A stretch of DNA of 64,000 nucleotides from the NCBI RefSeq assembly GCF_003971065.1, contig NZ_RYDV01000005.1:124001-188000 (forward strand). Direction: 5' to 3'. Shown in pieces: positions 27,504 through 35,936 of this stretch. Position 1 is the first letter of the stretch, and every line of letters begins with the position of its first letter. The stretch is from Candidimonas sp. SYP-B2681. GTDB taxonomy: Bacteria; Pseudomonadota; Gammaproteobacteria; Burkholderiales; Burkholderiaceae_B. A model generated the notes under the pieces. The model did not search any database. It was not told the DNA's origin and saw only the letters and a list, made by a program, of their open reading frames with translations. The position numbers and the translations under genes were made by a program.

Positions 27504-27578
27504 TTAGCGGTTGGCAATGTACATGGTAATTTCAAAGCCGAATCGCAAATCGGAAAACTCTGGTTTACTCCATTTCAT
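27504..27578 (-). CDS. pqqA: PQQ precursor peptide PqqA
   Basis: A 24-residue peptide, [20 protein letters not shown] plus IANR, encoded on the minus strand. The glutamate and tyrosine that become PQQ are E16 and Y20 in the conserved E-x3-Y pattern. An AGGAGAC ribosome site stands before the ATG at 27578. It is the first gene of pqqABCDE and has its own terminator behind it. Length and motif match known PqqA peptides. Confidence 0.97.
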   Translation of the reverse strand: MKWSKPEFSDLRFGFEITMYIANR

Positions 27579-27669
27579 AGCGTCTCCTGTCGAAAGTTTG
27601 AATACTTTTCCAAGAACGAACGACTGCTTGAATTATTGCTATGCTGCACTAACCGCTACAGTCAAATTA

Positions 27670-27697
27670 ATGTTATCACTGTGCTTTGGAATGTCAA
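27670..27697 (-). promoter_or_regulatory. Sigma-70 type promoter of pqqA
   Basis: On the minus strand a perfect TTGACA (27692-27697) and TAACAT (27670-27675) are 16 bases apart. RNA would start near 27662, about 84 bases before pqqA. A weaker -24/-12-like match further up at 27801-27816 (TGGCGC, five bases, ACGCA) is not preferred. Confidence 0.65.
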
Positions 27698-27847
27698 GAT
27701 CTTGCGCGGCGTTTTTTGGCGGAGTTGTCCCTGTTTAAATTTTAGCGGTAACTTGTAGGCAGTTAGCTGCAGTAGTGTGCTGTTTCGTATTCGGAGCATG
27801 TGCGTCACTGGCGCCACATAGGTGCACATATCATTGAACGGAGACCT

Positions 27848-28810
27848 ATGGTTATTCCCATTTCCGAGGGTATGCTCGACGTCGGTGAGGGGCATCAAAT
27901 GTACTTCGCCCAGTATGGGCGCCCAGATGCACCTGCGGCCGTAGTGCTACATGGCGGACCGGGGAGTAGTTCTCGAATCTCTATGCTGGATTGGTTCGAC
28001 CTTACGCAGCACCGGGTCGTTTTATTCGACCAGCGCGGAACTGGAAAAAGCAAACCATCGGGTGAGCTTCGGTTCAACACAACGCAGAACCTTATCGCCG
28101 ACATAGAACGGTTACGCGCCTTCTTGGGAATCTCCAAATGGGTGGTCGTGGGCGGGTCTTGGGGCGCAATGCTAGGCGTCCTGTACGCGGGCAGGCATAC
28201 GACCTCGATCAGTGGCCTCGTCTTACGCGGAGTTTTTTTGCCTGGTGGCGCCCAACTTGACTGGTTCTTTCGCGACCTTCAGGCATTGGTGCCATTTGCA
28301 TGGTCCGAACTGACGGCAGGCATGACAACTGAAGAAGCGATATCCGTTCTCGCAACTCTGACCCACCGACTGCATTTCGGAACAGAGTCGGAAGGAATAG
28401 AAAGTGCCAATCGGTGGAGCAGATACGAGAACGCCGTGATGGACGCCATGGCCGGTAAAGTGGACAGTGTTTCCGCCAATATAGAAGCCGGCGTGCTCCA
28501 CAAGTATCGAATCCAATCGCATTATCTTTCGCAATCATGTTTCACGACAGAATCCGCCGTATTCGATGCGGCAAGGCATATTTCCGCACCTGTAATCTTG
28601 GTCCATGGGACTCACGACTGGATCTGCCCGCCCGCAAACTTGGTTCGTTTGATCGATTACATACCAGACGCAGAGGTCAGGTGGGTGTCAAGGGGTACCC
28701 ACACTGCTTCGGATCCGTCTATATTCCGCGCCTTACGTAGTGCCGTTCATGATATTTTTGCCCGGCATTTAAATGCCACAAGGAACGCTGTCGACTCGTC
28801 ACAGCATTGA
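27848..28810 (+). CDS. Prolyl aminopeptidase-like alpha/beta hydrolase (S33)
   Basis: A 320-residue alpha/beta hydrolase. HGGPG (oxyanion loop, residues 35-39), DQRGTGKS and the nucleophile elbow GGSWG (S104) are the proline iminopeptidase signature; the acid is in HGTHDWICPP and the histidine in SRGTHTAS. Family members remove N-terminal proline from peptides. The start at 27848 has GGAGA before it. It is divergent from pqqA across a 270-base region. A role in trimming or recycling PqqA-derived peptide is possible, since extra peptidases occur in PQQ clusters, but this is inference. Confidence 0.82.
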   Translation: MVIPISEGMLDVGEGHQMYFAQYGRPDAPAAVVLHGGPGSSSRISMLDWFDLTQHRVVLFDQRGTGKSKPSGELRFNTTQNLIADIERLRAFLGISKWVVVGGSWGAMLGVLYAGRHTTSISGLVLRGVFLPGGAQLDWFFRDLQALVPFAWSELTAGMTTEEAISVLATLTHRLHFGTESEGIESANRWSRYENAVMDAMAGKVDSVSANIEAGVLHKYRIQSHYLSQSCFTTESAVFDAARHISAPVILVHGTHDWICPPANLVRLIDYIPDAEVRWVSRGTHTASDPSIFRALRSAVHDIFARHLNATRNAVDSSQH

Positions 28811-28912
28811 AGCAGGCCCCCATACTACACAAATTAATCGGGCTACTTATCAGAGCAGGTATGGTAAATTCACTTCAATAATAAGGAACTATAAAAAAGC
28901 AGAGAGGCTGCA

Positions 28913-29467
28913 ATGGTGGATCAACGATACACTCGTACTGCAATATTTTTGCATTGGCTTATCGCAGCGCTGTTGATCGGCCAGTTCTCATTTGGATGGT
29001 ACCTGGACGAAATCCCGCGCGGCGTACCGGAACGATCGTACTTCGTTAATCTGCATAAAAGCACGGGCATCGTCATCGGTCTGCTGATCTTTATACGGCT
29101 GTTTTGGCGCCTTGCGCACACCCCGCCTCCGCTTCCACTTACCGTTCCATCATGGGAGCGGCGCTTGGCAACTGCCGGCCACCGGCTTCTATATGCGCTT
29201 ATGGTAATCATGCCGGTTTCTGGCTATATCGCGTCCAACTTCAGCAAGTACGGAATCAAGTTCTTCAACGTTGTTTCTTTTCCTCCGTGGGGCATTGATG
29301 ACAAGGCAATTTACGCGTTTTTTAATGGAACGCATAAGTTGGCATCTTGGTTGCTTCTTGTAATGGTGATACTCCATGTGCTTGCGGCGTTAAAGCATTT
29401 GTTTATTGATCGCGATCAGGTTTTTTCACGAATGTTATTGCGTCGTCGTGCAGCACAACGTCAATGA
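28913..29467 (+). CDS. Cytochrome b561-type membrane protein
   Basis: A 184-residue inner-membrane protein with four hydrophobic helices. Heme-ligand histidines are visible as FLHWL (H14), NLHKS (H48) and, near the end, THKLAS and LHVLAALKH. This is the bacterial b561/YodB group, which moves electrons between quinones and other carriers. The gene sits between PQQ genes and a PQQ-linked beta-propeller gene, so it may pass electrons between the quinone pool and periplasmic quinoproteins; this is inference. Confidence 0.87.
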   Translation: MVDQRYTRTAIFLHWLIAALLIGQFSFGWYLDEIPRGVPERSYFVNLHKSTGIVIGLLIFIRLFWRLAHTPPPLPLTVPSWERRLATAGHRLLYALMVIMPVSGYIASNFSKYGIKFFNVVSFPPWGIDDKAIYAFFNGTHKLASWLLLVMVILHVLAALKHLFIDRDQVFSRMLLRRRAAQRQ

Positions 29468-29503
29468 AGCATCCAATTATGGAAACACCGGAGATTGCCC
29501 TGT

Positions 29504-30451
29504 ATGAATTGTCCTCATTACCCCAAGTACCTGCTCGCCGTTGGCCTGATGTCCTTGTCGTCTGTCGCCTTTGCTGCTCCGTTTGCCTATGTGGCCAATG
29601 AAGGCTCGGGCACCATCTCGATTATCGATGTCGCCACTGATAACGTGGTTGGCGATATGCCTGCGGGCAAGAAACCTCGGGGTCTCGCCATCAGTGGCGA
29701 ATGGATCTATGTCAGTGATCAGCCTAACAATAGTTTGCAGTTAATCGATCTTAAGTCCCGCAAACCGGGCCCTTCAATCGACCTTGGCAAGTCACCCGAA
29801 GGGGTGTATGCCTCGCCGGACGGAAGGTGGATCGCAGCAGCAATCGAGGAGAACGATGAAGTCGCTATTATCGATACACGAGACAATAAGGTCGTTTCCA
29901 GCATCAAAGTCCAGGGCGAAAATCCCGAACATGCGGTATTCAGCCCCGACGGCAAAACAATGTTGGTCAGCGCTGAAGATGGTGGGGCTCTGGATATCAT
30001 TGATTTCGACACCCGCAAACAGGTCGCTCAACTGAAAATTGGCGACCGGCCTCGGGGAATCGGCTTTCTTCCTGACGGTAGCCGTGCCTACGTTGCCGCA
30101 GAAAACAGCAATGCGATCTACGTGATCGACATGGCGAGCAAAAAGGTGCTTACGCATTTGAAGGGGGGCACCCGCTCCAACGGGGTCACCGTACACCCCG
30201 ATGGCAGCCGCGTCTACATCTCAAACGGTGGTGACGCCAGCGTGTCCGTGATCGACACGACGAGCAATAAAATCATTGCGACTGTCCCCGTGGGGCAGCG
30301 CCCGTGGAATATGGCGATTACTCCCGATGGGAAGAAGCTTTATGTCGCCAACGGCCGCTCTAACAGCGTGTCGGTGGTCGATACCGAAAAAAACATAAAG
30401 CTGCACGATATTAGCGTCGGCGAACGGCCGTGGGGCGTTGTTATTCATTAA
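29504..30451 (+). CDS. PQQ-associated YVTN beta-propeller protein
   Basis: A 315-residue secreted protein (signal peptide ending SVAFA, about residue 25). It is built of about seven 40-residue repeats, each with a YVTN/YVAN-like strand (AYVANEGSGTISIID, YVSDQPNNSLQLID, YVAAENSNAIYVID, YISNGGDASVSVID, YVANGRSNSVSVVD). It matches the family known as PQQ-dependent catabolism-associated beta-propeller proteins. No catalytic motif is visible; a scaffold or sensing role in the periplasm is possible. GGAG at 29490 supports the ATG at 29504. Probably co-transcribed with cytochrome b561. Confidence 0.85.
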   Translation: MNCPHYPKYLLAVGLMSLSSVAFAAPFAYVANEGSGTISIIDVATDNVVGDMPAGKKPRGLAISGEWIYVSDQPNNSLQLIDLKSRKPGPSIDLGKSPEGVYASPDGRWIAAAIEENDEVAIIDTRDNKVVSSIKVQGENPEHAVFSPDGKTMLVSAEDGGALDIIDFDTRKQVAQLKIGDRPRGIGFLPDGSRAYVAAENSNAIYVIDMASKKVLTHLKGGTRSNGVTVHPDGSRVYISNGGDASVSVIDTTSNKIIATVPVGQRPWNMAITPDGKKLYVANGRSNSVSVVDTEKNIKLHDISVGERPWGVVIH

Positions 30452-30497
30452 TTTACGTCCATGGCCTGCCTTTGCTGCAGGCCATGCAGATGAAAGC

Positions 30498-32465
30498 TTA
30501 ATAGATTTCGCGAGAAGCTATATGCACGTCAAGACGCTCCAGTTTGCGGTAAAGCGTATTGCGACTAACTTTCAGCTGTCTGGCCAGTTTGCTAAGATTC
30601 CAATGGGATGTTTTCAACTCTTGAATCAACGCATCGCGTTCTGCTAATTCCAATGGATTCAGCAGGTTAGGATCTGCCGGCATTGTTCCTTTTACAAGCT
30701 CGAGCTTAGGGCCGACGAAGAAATCAGCTGGCAGGCAGTCTATTGTCAGCACATCACGGTTTCGCAGCGCCACCATTACCCGTAAGACGTTACGCAACTG
30801 GCGAATATTCCCGGGCCATGGATGGCTTTCAAGGGCGTCCATGAGTCGGTCATCGACCGTGATCGTGGTGCCGTCGGGAGACTCTTGTTGCAGAACATAA
30901 AGGATAAGGGCGCGCCGGTCTGTGCGTGCGCGCAGCGGCGGCAACGTAAGGGTTACGCCCTGGATTCGGTAGTACAAGTCGGCACGAAATTCGTTATTTG
31001 CAATTTTTGAGGGTAAATCGCAATGAGTTGCACTGATCAACCGGATATCGAGTTTGATCGGCGCCTTGCCGCCAAGCGGAGCTACTTCGCGCTCTTCCAG
31101 CACTCGAAGCAATCTTGTCTGCAAAGCAAGTGGCATATCGCCGATTTCGTCTAGAAATAATGTGCCGCCATTGGCCTGAAATATCTTGCCCGATTGGCCT
31201 TCTTTACTCGCTCCGGTGAAGGCGCCCGGCTTATATCCAAATAACTCACTCTCGATCAGTTGTTCGGGAATTGACGCGCAATTGATTGCTACGTACGGAT
31301 GGTCTGCACGGGTGCTTGATAAGTGGATCGCTTTCGCGAACAGCTCCTTTCCAGTGCCGGTTTCTCCGCAGAGCAGAATGGCGACGTCACGATCGAAGAC
31401 CCTCATGGCGGTCTTGATATTGTGTTCCATTTGGGCGTCGTGCCCCCTTCTCAAGGCGTCTAGCGGAGCAAGCGGACAGGGACTTGGTGCATTACTGATC
31501 GCTGCTGCGGCAATCTGGGTGGCGAAACCTTGTAGCGCCTCTTTCCTGTCTGCCACAGGAGCAAACGCGGTTGCATAGAAGCGACGGCCGTGTCGGGCAT
31601 CGAATACGATCGACGGAGTTTGTGCAGACTTGTTTTGCCGTAATAACGACTTGAACGACAGGTCAAAAAACGCCTCTAAAGGTTGGCCGACAATTTCGTC
31701 GGAAATTACACCTAGCTGCGCCATGGCATTGCGGCTGGCAGCCAGAATGCAACAATCAGAATCCAGCGCGATGATGCCTTTATTGAGCGTGCTGACAAAT
31801 TCAGGGCGACTGTGGAATATAAATAGCTGACGGGATGGAAACTCATTAATGAAGATTTTGTTTTCGATTTCTTGAACAGTCATATTCACCAGGTCGAGTA
31901 CATGGTTGGGCACCCGATGCGCTTCGCCAGAAGCGTCTAAAACGGCCAGTATGTTGCCACGCCAGTCGAAAATTGGCGCGGCGGCACAAGTGAGCCCCGT
32001 ATTGCGGAACAGATAATGGTCGCCTTGGTGAATCATCATGGGGCGTTGTTCTGCCAAGCATGTCCCCATTCCGTTCGTTCCCTGGAATTGCTCGGACCAC
32101 ACGGCGCCCGGCATAAGGCCGGATTTGGAAGCGGCATGGGTGAAACCGGGGTCGCCAAAAAAATTCAGCAAGACGCCTTCGGCGTCAGTCAGCATGATGG
32201 CATAGTTGGACTTCGCGATTTGCTGGAATAGCACTGTCATTTCGCTTTTTGCGGCACGCATGACGGGACTGGATCGATCCTGGCGTCCTAGCAATTCTTG
32301 GTTCTCGACCACGTACAGTTCGCGGGCTACGGTGGGATCAAGCTTGTATTCGCTTGAACATCGAATCCAGGAATCGGTTATGTGACTCGGCACGGTCAAA
32401 TACGGTGCCGCTACTGATTCGACGACCTCGCGGATGCGAGCGCCATGACTGCGCGCACTGACCAT
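30498..32465 (-). CDS. Sigma-54-dependent transcriptional activator, AcoR-like
   Basis: A 655-residue enhancer-binding protein. An N-terminal GAF domain (about 70-205) and PAS-like region (about 225-300) probably sense a signal. The AAA+ domain has Walker A GETGTGKE (367-374), the sigma-54 contact loop GAFTGA (414-419) and Walker B GGTLFLDEIGD (433-443). A Fis-type helix-turn-helix ends the protein (LSKLARQLKVSRNTLYRKLE). This layout is that of AcoR/MimR activators of alcohol or acetoin oxidation genes. GAGGAG precedes the ATG at 32465. It lies downstream of the xox genes on the same strand and is the obvious activator for the sigma-54 promoters seen at 37869, 38086 and 42031. Confidence 0.92.
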   Translation of the reverse strand: MVSARSHGARIREVVESVAAPYLTVPSHITDSWIRCSSEYKLDPTVARELYVVENQELLGRQDRSSPVMRAAKSEMTVLFQQIAKSNYAIMLTDAEGVLLNFFGDPGFTHAASKSGLMPGAVWSEQFQGTNGMGTCLAEQRPMMIHQGDHYLFRNTGLTCAAAPIFDWRGNILAVLDASGEAHRVPNHVLDLVNMTVQEIENKIFINEFPSRQLFIFHSRPEFVSTLNKGIIALDSDCCILAASRNAMAQLGVISDEIVGQPLEAFFDLSFKSLLRQNKSAQTPSIVFDARHGRRFYATAFAPVADRKEALQGFATQIAAAAISNAPSPCPLAPLDALRRGHDAQMEHNIKTAMRVFDRDVAILLCGETGTGKELFAKAIHLSSTRADHPYVAINCASIPEQLIESELFGYKPGAFTGASKEGQSGKIFQANGGTLFLDEIGDMPLALQTRLLRVLEEREVAPLGGKAPIKLDIRLISATHCDLPSKIANNEFRADLYYRIQGVTLTLPPLRARTDRRALILYVLQQESPDGTTITVDDRLMDALESHPWPGNIRQLRNVLRVMVALRNRDVLTIDCLPADFFVGPKLELVKGTMPADPNLLNPLELAERDALIQELKTSHWNLSKLARQLKVSRNTLYRKLERLDVHIASREIY

Positions 32466-32634
32466 TTATGTCTCCTCACTCGATGAGCAAACCATCCAGG
32501 TTCTATCGGTCGACCCGGTATGGTGCGCTGAGTTAGATAACATAACGGTATACGAAATTATTGATCAAAGCCACCTATTACCGTCGGTATTCCAGCAGAT
32601 AGAAGCATTTTGAAGTGATTTGTCTAATTTTGAG

Positions 32635-33666
32635 TTATTCCCTAACGCTATCGTCGGGACCCCATGCTTCTTGACACGCTTTAATATCAACACTTATCTG
32701 GCGAATCTTGCGGCGGGAGGGCGCACTTCGATAAGTGCTGCTCAGAACATCCAATAATACTTGCACGGGGTTCGTGCCGGTCGACGCGTGCAGGCCAACA
32801 TGTGACAGCGTCATGCGCGGGTTTACCTCTAGAACAACTGGTCCGCGATCCGTGATGATGAAATCAATCCCGACATAGCCCCACATTCCCGGCATTGCTG
32901 CAAGCACACAACGAGCCATATGTTGCAACTGGCCGTTCGAATCCTGAATACTGTTGATGATGCTGCCCATATACTGGAACTGGTTATCCGATACCGCCAC
33001 GCGATGGTCATTGCAACCCATCAGCAAAACGTCGCCGTCGCTGCACAACAAAGATAGACTGCAAGGGCGGCCAGGGACATACGGTTGCAGCACATAGTCG
33101 CTTTGTCCTTGCCCGCCTATCCATTTAAGGGCGCCAGCCCGATGGGGAAAAATATGGGTGTCTGAACAACCGGCTCCGTCGTCTGGTTTCACGACCCAGG
33201 CTGAAGAGTCGGTGGGAAGCTTGCTTTGTGCGCGATAGGTGGGCACAACGGGCACCCCGTTCGCCTGCAGCGCTTGCGACGTACGATATTTGCTGGCGGC
33301 CAGATGCACTGCGTCACGTGTGCTGCCGAATAGCTTTCTGTTATGTTGTATTGCTTTAGTGGCTATCAACTCTAGCAAGCCATTCGATTCGGCTGCCAGC
33401 GGCCAAACAGCATCAGCTTCCAGCATGCATTCATCTACGGTTTGCAGCGATGCCTGCTGGCCTACAGAAATGTGCAGTTCTTGTCTTGGAGCGGAATGCG
33501 GAGGGCTCGTTGGCTGTTGAAGCGTCAGGACTTCCAGGGACTCGATCTGCGAAATATCAGCCAACAGGGCGCGCATCATAATATCGCCTCGAAACCCTGC
33601 TGACGACGATGCATTACTACCGTCAGGCAATGTCACGCCGCTGTGGTCACAAATGAAGATTTTCAC
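32635..33666 (-). CDS. ATP-grasp enzyme related to MfnD/COG1821
   Basis: A 343-residue ATP-grasp protein starting with GTG (33666). Visible family parts are SKYRTSQALQANGVPVVPTY, the lysine-containing WVVKPDDGAG, and the Mg-binding GPVVLEVNPRMTLSHVGLH. This last segment is typical of the group that contains archaeal tyramine-glutamate ligase MfnD and its relatives in methylotrophs. It should join a carboxylate to an amine with ATP in the cytoplasm. It is the fifth gene of the xoxF-led row (gap of 65 bases to the upstream gene). No tetrahydromethanopterin or other methanofuran genes are in this window, so the product is unknown. Confidence 0.75.
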   Translation of the reverse strand: MKIFICDHSGVTLPDGSNASSSAGFRGDIMMRALLADISQIESLEVLTLQQPTSPPHSAPRQELHISVGQQASLQTVDECMLEADAVWPLAAESNGLLELIATKAIQHNRKLFGSTRDAVHLAASKYRTSQALQANGVPVVPTYRAQSKLPTDSSAWVVKPDDGAGCSDTHIFPHRAGALKWIGGQGQSDYVLQPYVPGRPCSLSLLCSDGDVLLMGCNDHRVAVSDNQFQYMGSIINSIQDSNGQLQHMARCVLAAMPGMWGYVGIDFIITDRGPVVLEVNPRMTLSHVGLHASTGTNPVQVLLDVLSSTYRSAPSRRKIRQISVDIKACQEAWGPDDSVRE

Positions 33667-33731
33667 TTTCCTGCCTCGAAGTGCAATCGATGGCCCAATC
33701 TACGGCGTGCACGGGTTAGCGGCGCGCTAGC

Positions 33732-34415
33732 CTATTCTGGCAGAACGCCGGATAAGATAGTCAGGCTCGTCTCCAGTGATGGGCCGGTACTTCCGACGCG
33801 GGTATACGCTGAATACAGCGTTCCAGGTACTGCATCGCTCAAGATAAAGACATAGGACTTGTTGACATAGCTTCCCAGTTGCGCCTTATGGGGGTCGCCA
33901 GTGTACGGGTTGATAACAATTTCCTGCCCCTTGATAGAACGGCCTTCGTAGCTAATGGTTTTCTCGACAACCTTGGTACCTGGCATGGCCAGGGCCGTGC
34001 GGATGGCTTTGCGGAAATAGTCGGTCGATCCGCCCGTCAGACGCTTCATGTCGGCAATGTCGCGTTCCAAAAATCCCAAAATGGCGGGATTGCCTTCGGC
34101 GTTTTCGAGTGTTGGAATAGCAATGCTGCGATCGCCGGATAGAAATCGCGTCGCAACTGAAGCGGTTCCGTCGCGGTGGCGTTCCAGGACGTCAACAAAA
34201 ACCTCATCCGTGTAATGGGTTGCGCCTGTTGTGTAGTGGCGGTAGTGATAGGTGATGGTTTGCAGATCGGTTTCGACGAAGTGATTGTTAAGAAACAGAA
34301 GCCGTTCGGCCTGCGTGTATTCCTGTGCGCTTGCTTGAGTGCATGCCAAGCTCAGGATAGCCGTGCCAATGGCAATCAGCATGGGGCCGAACAAGGGCTT
34401 TGTTGCGGGGATCAT
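33732..34415 (-). CDS. Secreted protein of unknown function in xox cluster
   Basis: A 227-residue protein with a signal peptide (cleavage likely after TQASA, residue ~30). The rest is soluble and appears alpha/beta, without cysteines or known motifs. Segments such as RFLSGDRSIAIPTLENAEGN and GQEIVINPYTGD can be seen. It starts three bases behind the xoxJ stop, so it is translated with xoxFGJ. A role in maturation of, or lipid/surface exchange with, the periplasmic dehydrogenase is possible but not shown by sequence. Confidence 0.75.
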   Translation of the reverse strand: MIPATKPLFGPMLIAIGTAILSLACTQASAQEYTQAERLLFLNNHFVETDLQTITYHYRHYTTGATHYTDEVFVDVLERHRDGTASVATRFLSGDRSIAIPTLENAEGNPAILGFLERDIADMKRLTGGSTDYFRKAIRTALAMPGTKVVEKTISYEGRSIKGQEIVINPYTGDPHKAQLGSYVNKSYVFILSDAVPGTLYSAYTRVGSTGPSLETSLTILSGVLPE

Positions 34416-34418
34416 GCC

Positions 34419-35309
34419 TTAGCTCTTGGTAGCGGGGGGAGTCGAGACGATGGGAACGCTATATTCTTCAAGAATGGCACGTATCTCGGGTTGGCTTGAA
34501 TCAATCAGGGCATTGAGCTGGTCGCGCAGTTGTCTTTGCCCGTGGCGCACCCCCATTGCAATGCCGAACCCATACTGGATGCCATCGTTCCGGAATTGAA
34601 AAGGAACGACCTCGATTGGCACGCCATTCGTACGCTTAGCGAAATATCCTACGATGGGTCCCCAGGCAATGGCAATGTCAAGCTTGCCCGTAGCCAGGTC
34701 ATTCTCGATGATCTGCCCCGGGTATTGGTCCGGGTCGCCGGTTTGCAATTGATAGGACACCATCAGATCCGAAAGATCGTTTTTTATCAACCAGTCGGCA
34801 GCGGGCGTTCCGGTAAATATACCGATTCTCAGTTTCTTGCGTGTGGTTTGATCAAGCTTCAGCACATCTTCGGGTACGTGTATGGAGTCCAGTCCCTTGC
34901 CTTTTACATAGGCCATCGCGTAGGTCGATGTCAGATAGGGTTTGGTCGCAAGTCCCATTTCGAAATTTGGCGAAACGCTGGTCACGACGTCGCACTTATA
35001 GGTATCGGTATCGGGAATTTTCGCTTGCAGCGTGTTGCGTATGAAGCCCATGCGTTGAGGCCACCATGCGTGTTCCAGTTTCCAACCGAGTTTTTTGGCA
35101 AACAGCTCTGCTATCTTATTTTCATAGCCATGTTCTTGTCGATCCGACATAGGAAGGTTGTTTGGATCCTGGCAGACTCGCAATACTTGTTGCTCTGGCC
35201 CGGATGCAGATGTTGTTTGGGCCTGTGCACTGCTAGCCAGCAAGCTGACGAGGAGGGCGACAGTCGTGCGATATGTCATGCCGGCAATTGAAGGTTGATT
35301 CAAAAACAT
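34419..35309 (-). CDS. xoxJ: XoxJ: quinoprotein dehydrogenase-associated periplasmic binding protein
   Basis: A 296-residue protein with signal peptide (cleavage near AQA, residue ~31) and an SBP_bac_3-type fold. The segment LRVCQDPNNLPMSDRQEHGYENKIAELFA is the hallmark of the MxaJ/XoxJ group. These proteins resemble solute-binding proteins but act in maturation or activation of PQQ methanol dehydrogenase in the periplasm. The ATG at 35309 has AAGGAT before it; an internal ATG at 35279 is also possible. It is the third gene after xoxF and xoxG. Confidence 0.92.
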   Translation of the reverse strand: MFLNQPSIAGMTYRTTVALLVSLLASSAQAQTTSASGPEQQVLRVCQDPNNLPMSDRQEHGYENKIAELFAKKLGWKLEHAWWPQRMGFIRNTLQAKIPDTDTYKCDVVTSVSPNFEMGLATKPYLTSTYAMAYVKGKGLDSIHVPEDVLKLDQTTRKKLRIGIFTGTPAADWLIKNDLSDLMVSYQLQTGDPDQYPGQIIENDLATGKLDIAIAWGPIVGYFAKRTNGVPIEVVPFQFRNDGIQYGFGIAMGVRHGQRQLRDQLNALIDSSQPEIRAILEEYSVPIVSTPPATKS

Positions 35310-35353
35310 GTATGAAAATCCTTTTTCACATTGATTTTGCGCTCTAGCGTTTT

Positions 35354-35821
35354 TTACTTTGCAATGGGCTCGAGCCGGCCTGGGCCGATCGCGCCGTCGG
35401 AACGACCTTTCAAATAAGCGTAAAGATTATCCAGATTTTCGATGACCCGCGGAATGCTTCCGAAAGGTGGCATGCCTTTTTCGATTCGGCCTTCTTTTAC
35501 GGTGTGCTCGAATTCCTCTTTGCTCAATCTCTTCAGACCTTCAAGGAGTGATGGTCCAACGAGTCCTTCTTGTTCGGCCCCGTGGCATCGGGCACAGGCT
35601 TGTGCTCGCCATGTTTTCCACCCAGCCAGGGTATTGTCGTCTACGTGCGTTTTATCAACGACGGTATATAGTGCGACGTCACTGGATGTCGTGGCTGGTG
35701 GACTGGATGGCGATTCCGTATTCGCAGCGACCGTGTCGGAGACCTCTGCACTATGCCCAGGCACGGTAAAACCCAGGGCAACCGCAAGGCTTGCACTCAT
35801 AAAAGCAAAGCGTAACGACAT
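35354..35821 (-). CDS. xoxG: XoxG: periplasmic cytochrome c, electron acceptor of XoxF
   Basis: A 155-residue single-heme cytochrome c. A signal peptide (cleavage near GHSA, residue ~25) is followed by a Ser/Pro/Thr-rich linker and the heme motif CARCH (76-80). The methionine ligand is probably M117 in KGMPPFG. Position between xoxF and xoxJ is that of XoxG, which takes electrons from XoxF and passes them to the oxidase chain. AAGGGAT precedes the ATG at 35821; longer in-frame starts would add non-signal sequence. Confidence 0.92.
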   Translation of the reverse strand: MSLRFAFMSASLAVALGFTVPGHSAEVSDTVAANTESPSSPPATTSSDVALYTVVDKTHVDDNTLAGWKTWRAQACARCHGAEQEGLVGPSLLEGLKRLSKEEFEHTVKEGRIEKGMPPFGSIPRVIENLDNLYAYLKGRSDGAIGPGRLEPIAK

Positions 35822-35936
35822 ACAGATATATCCCTTAAAAAAATCTGACGAGCGGCGTGCGCCGCGTCGCCAGTTCAAATTGTCTTGAGAGAGTAGGGAA
35901 GCGACGGAATCTTCATAGAGTCCGCCGCGTGTTTGC

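Noticed and set aside
33682..33697. Sigma-54-like match before the ATP-grasp gene
   Set aside because: RNA would start about five bases before the start codon and cut off the ribosome site. The gene is more likely read from the xoxF promoter.
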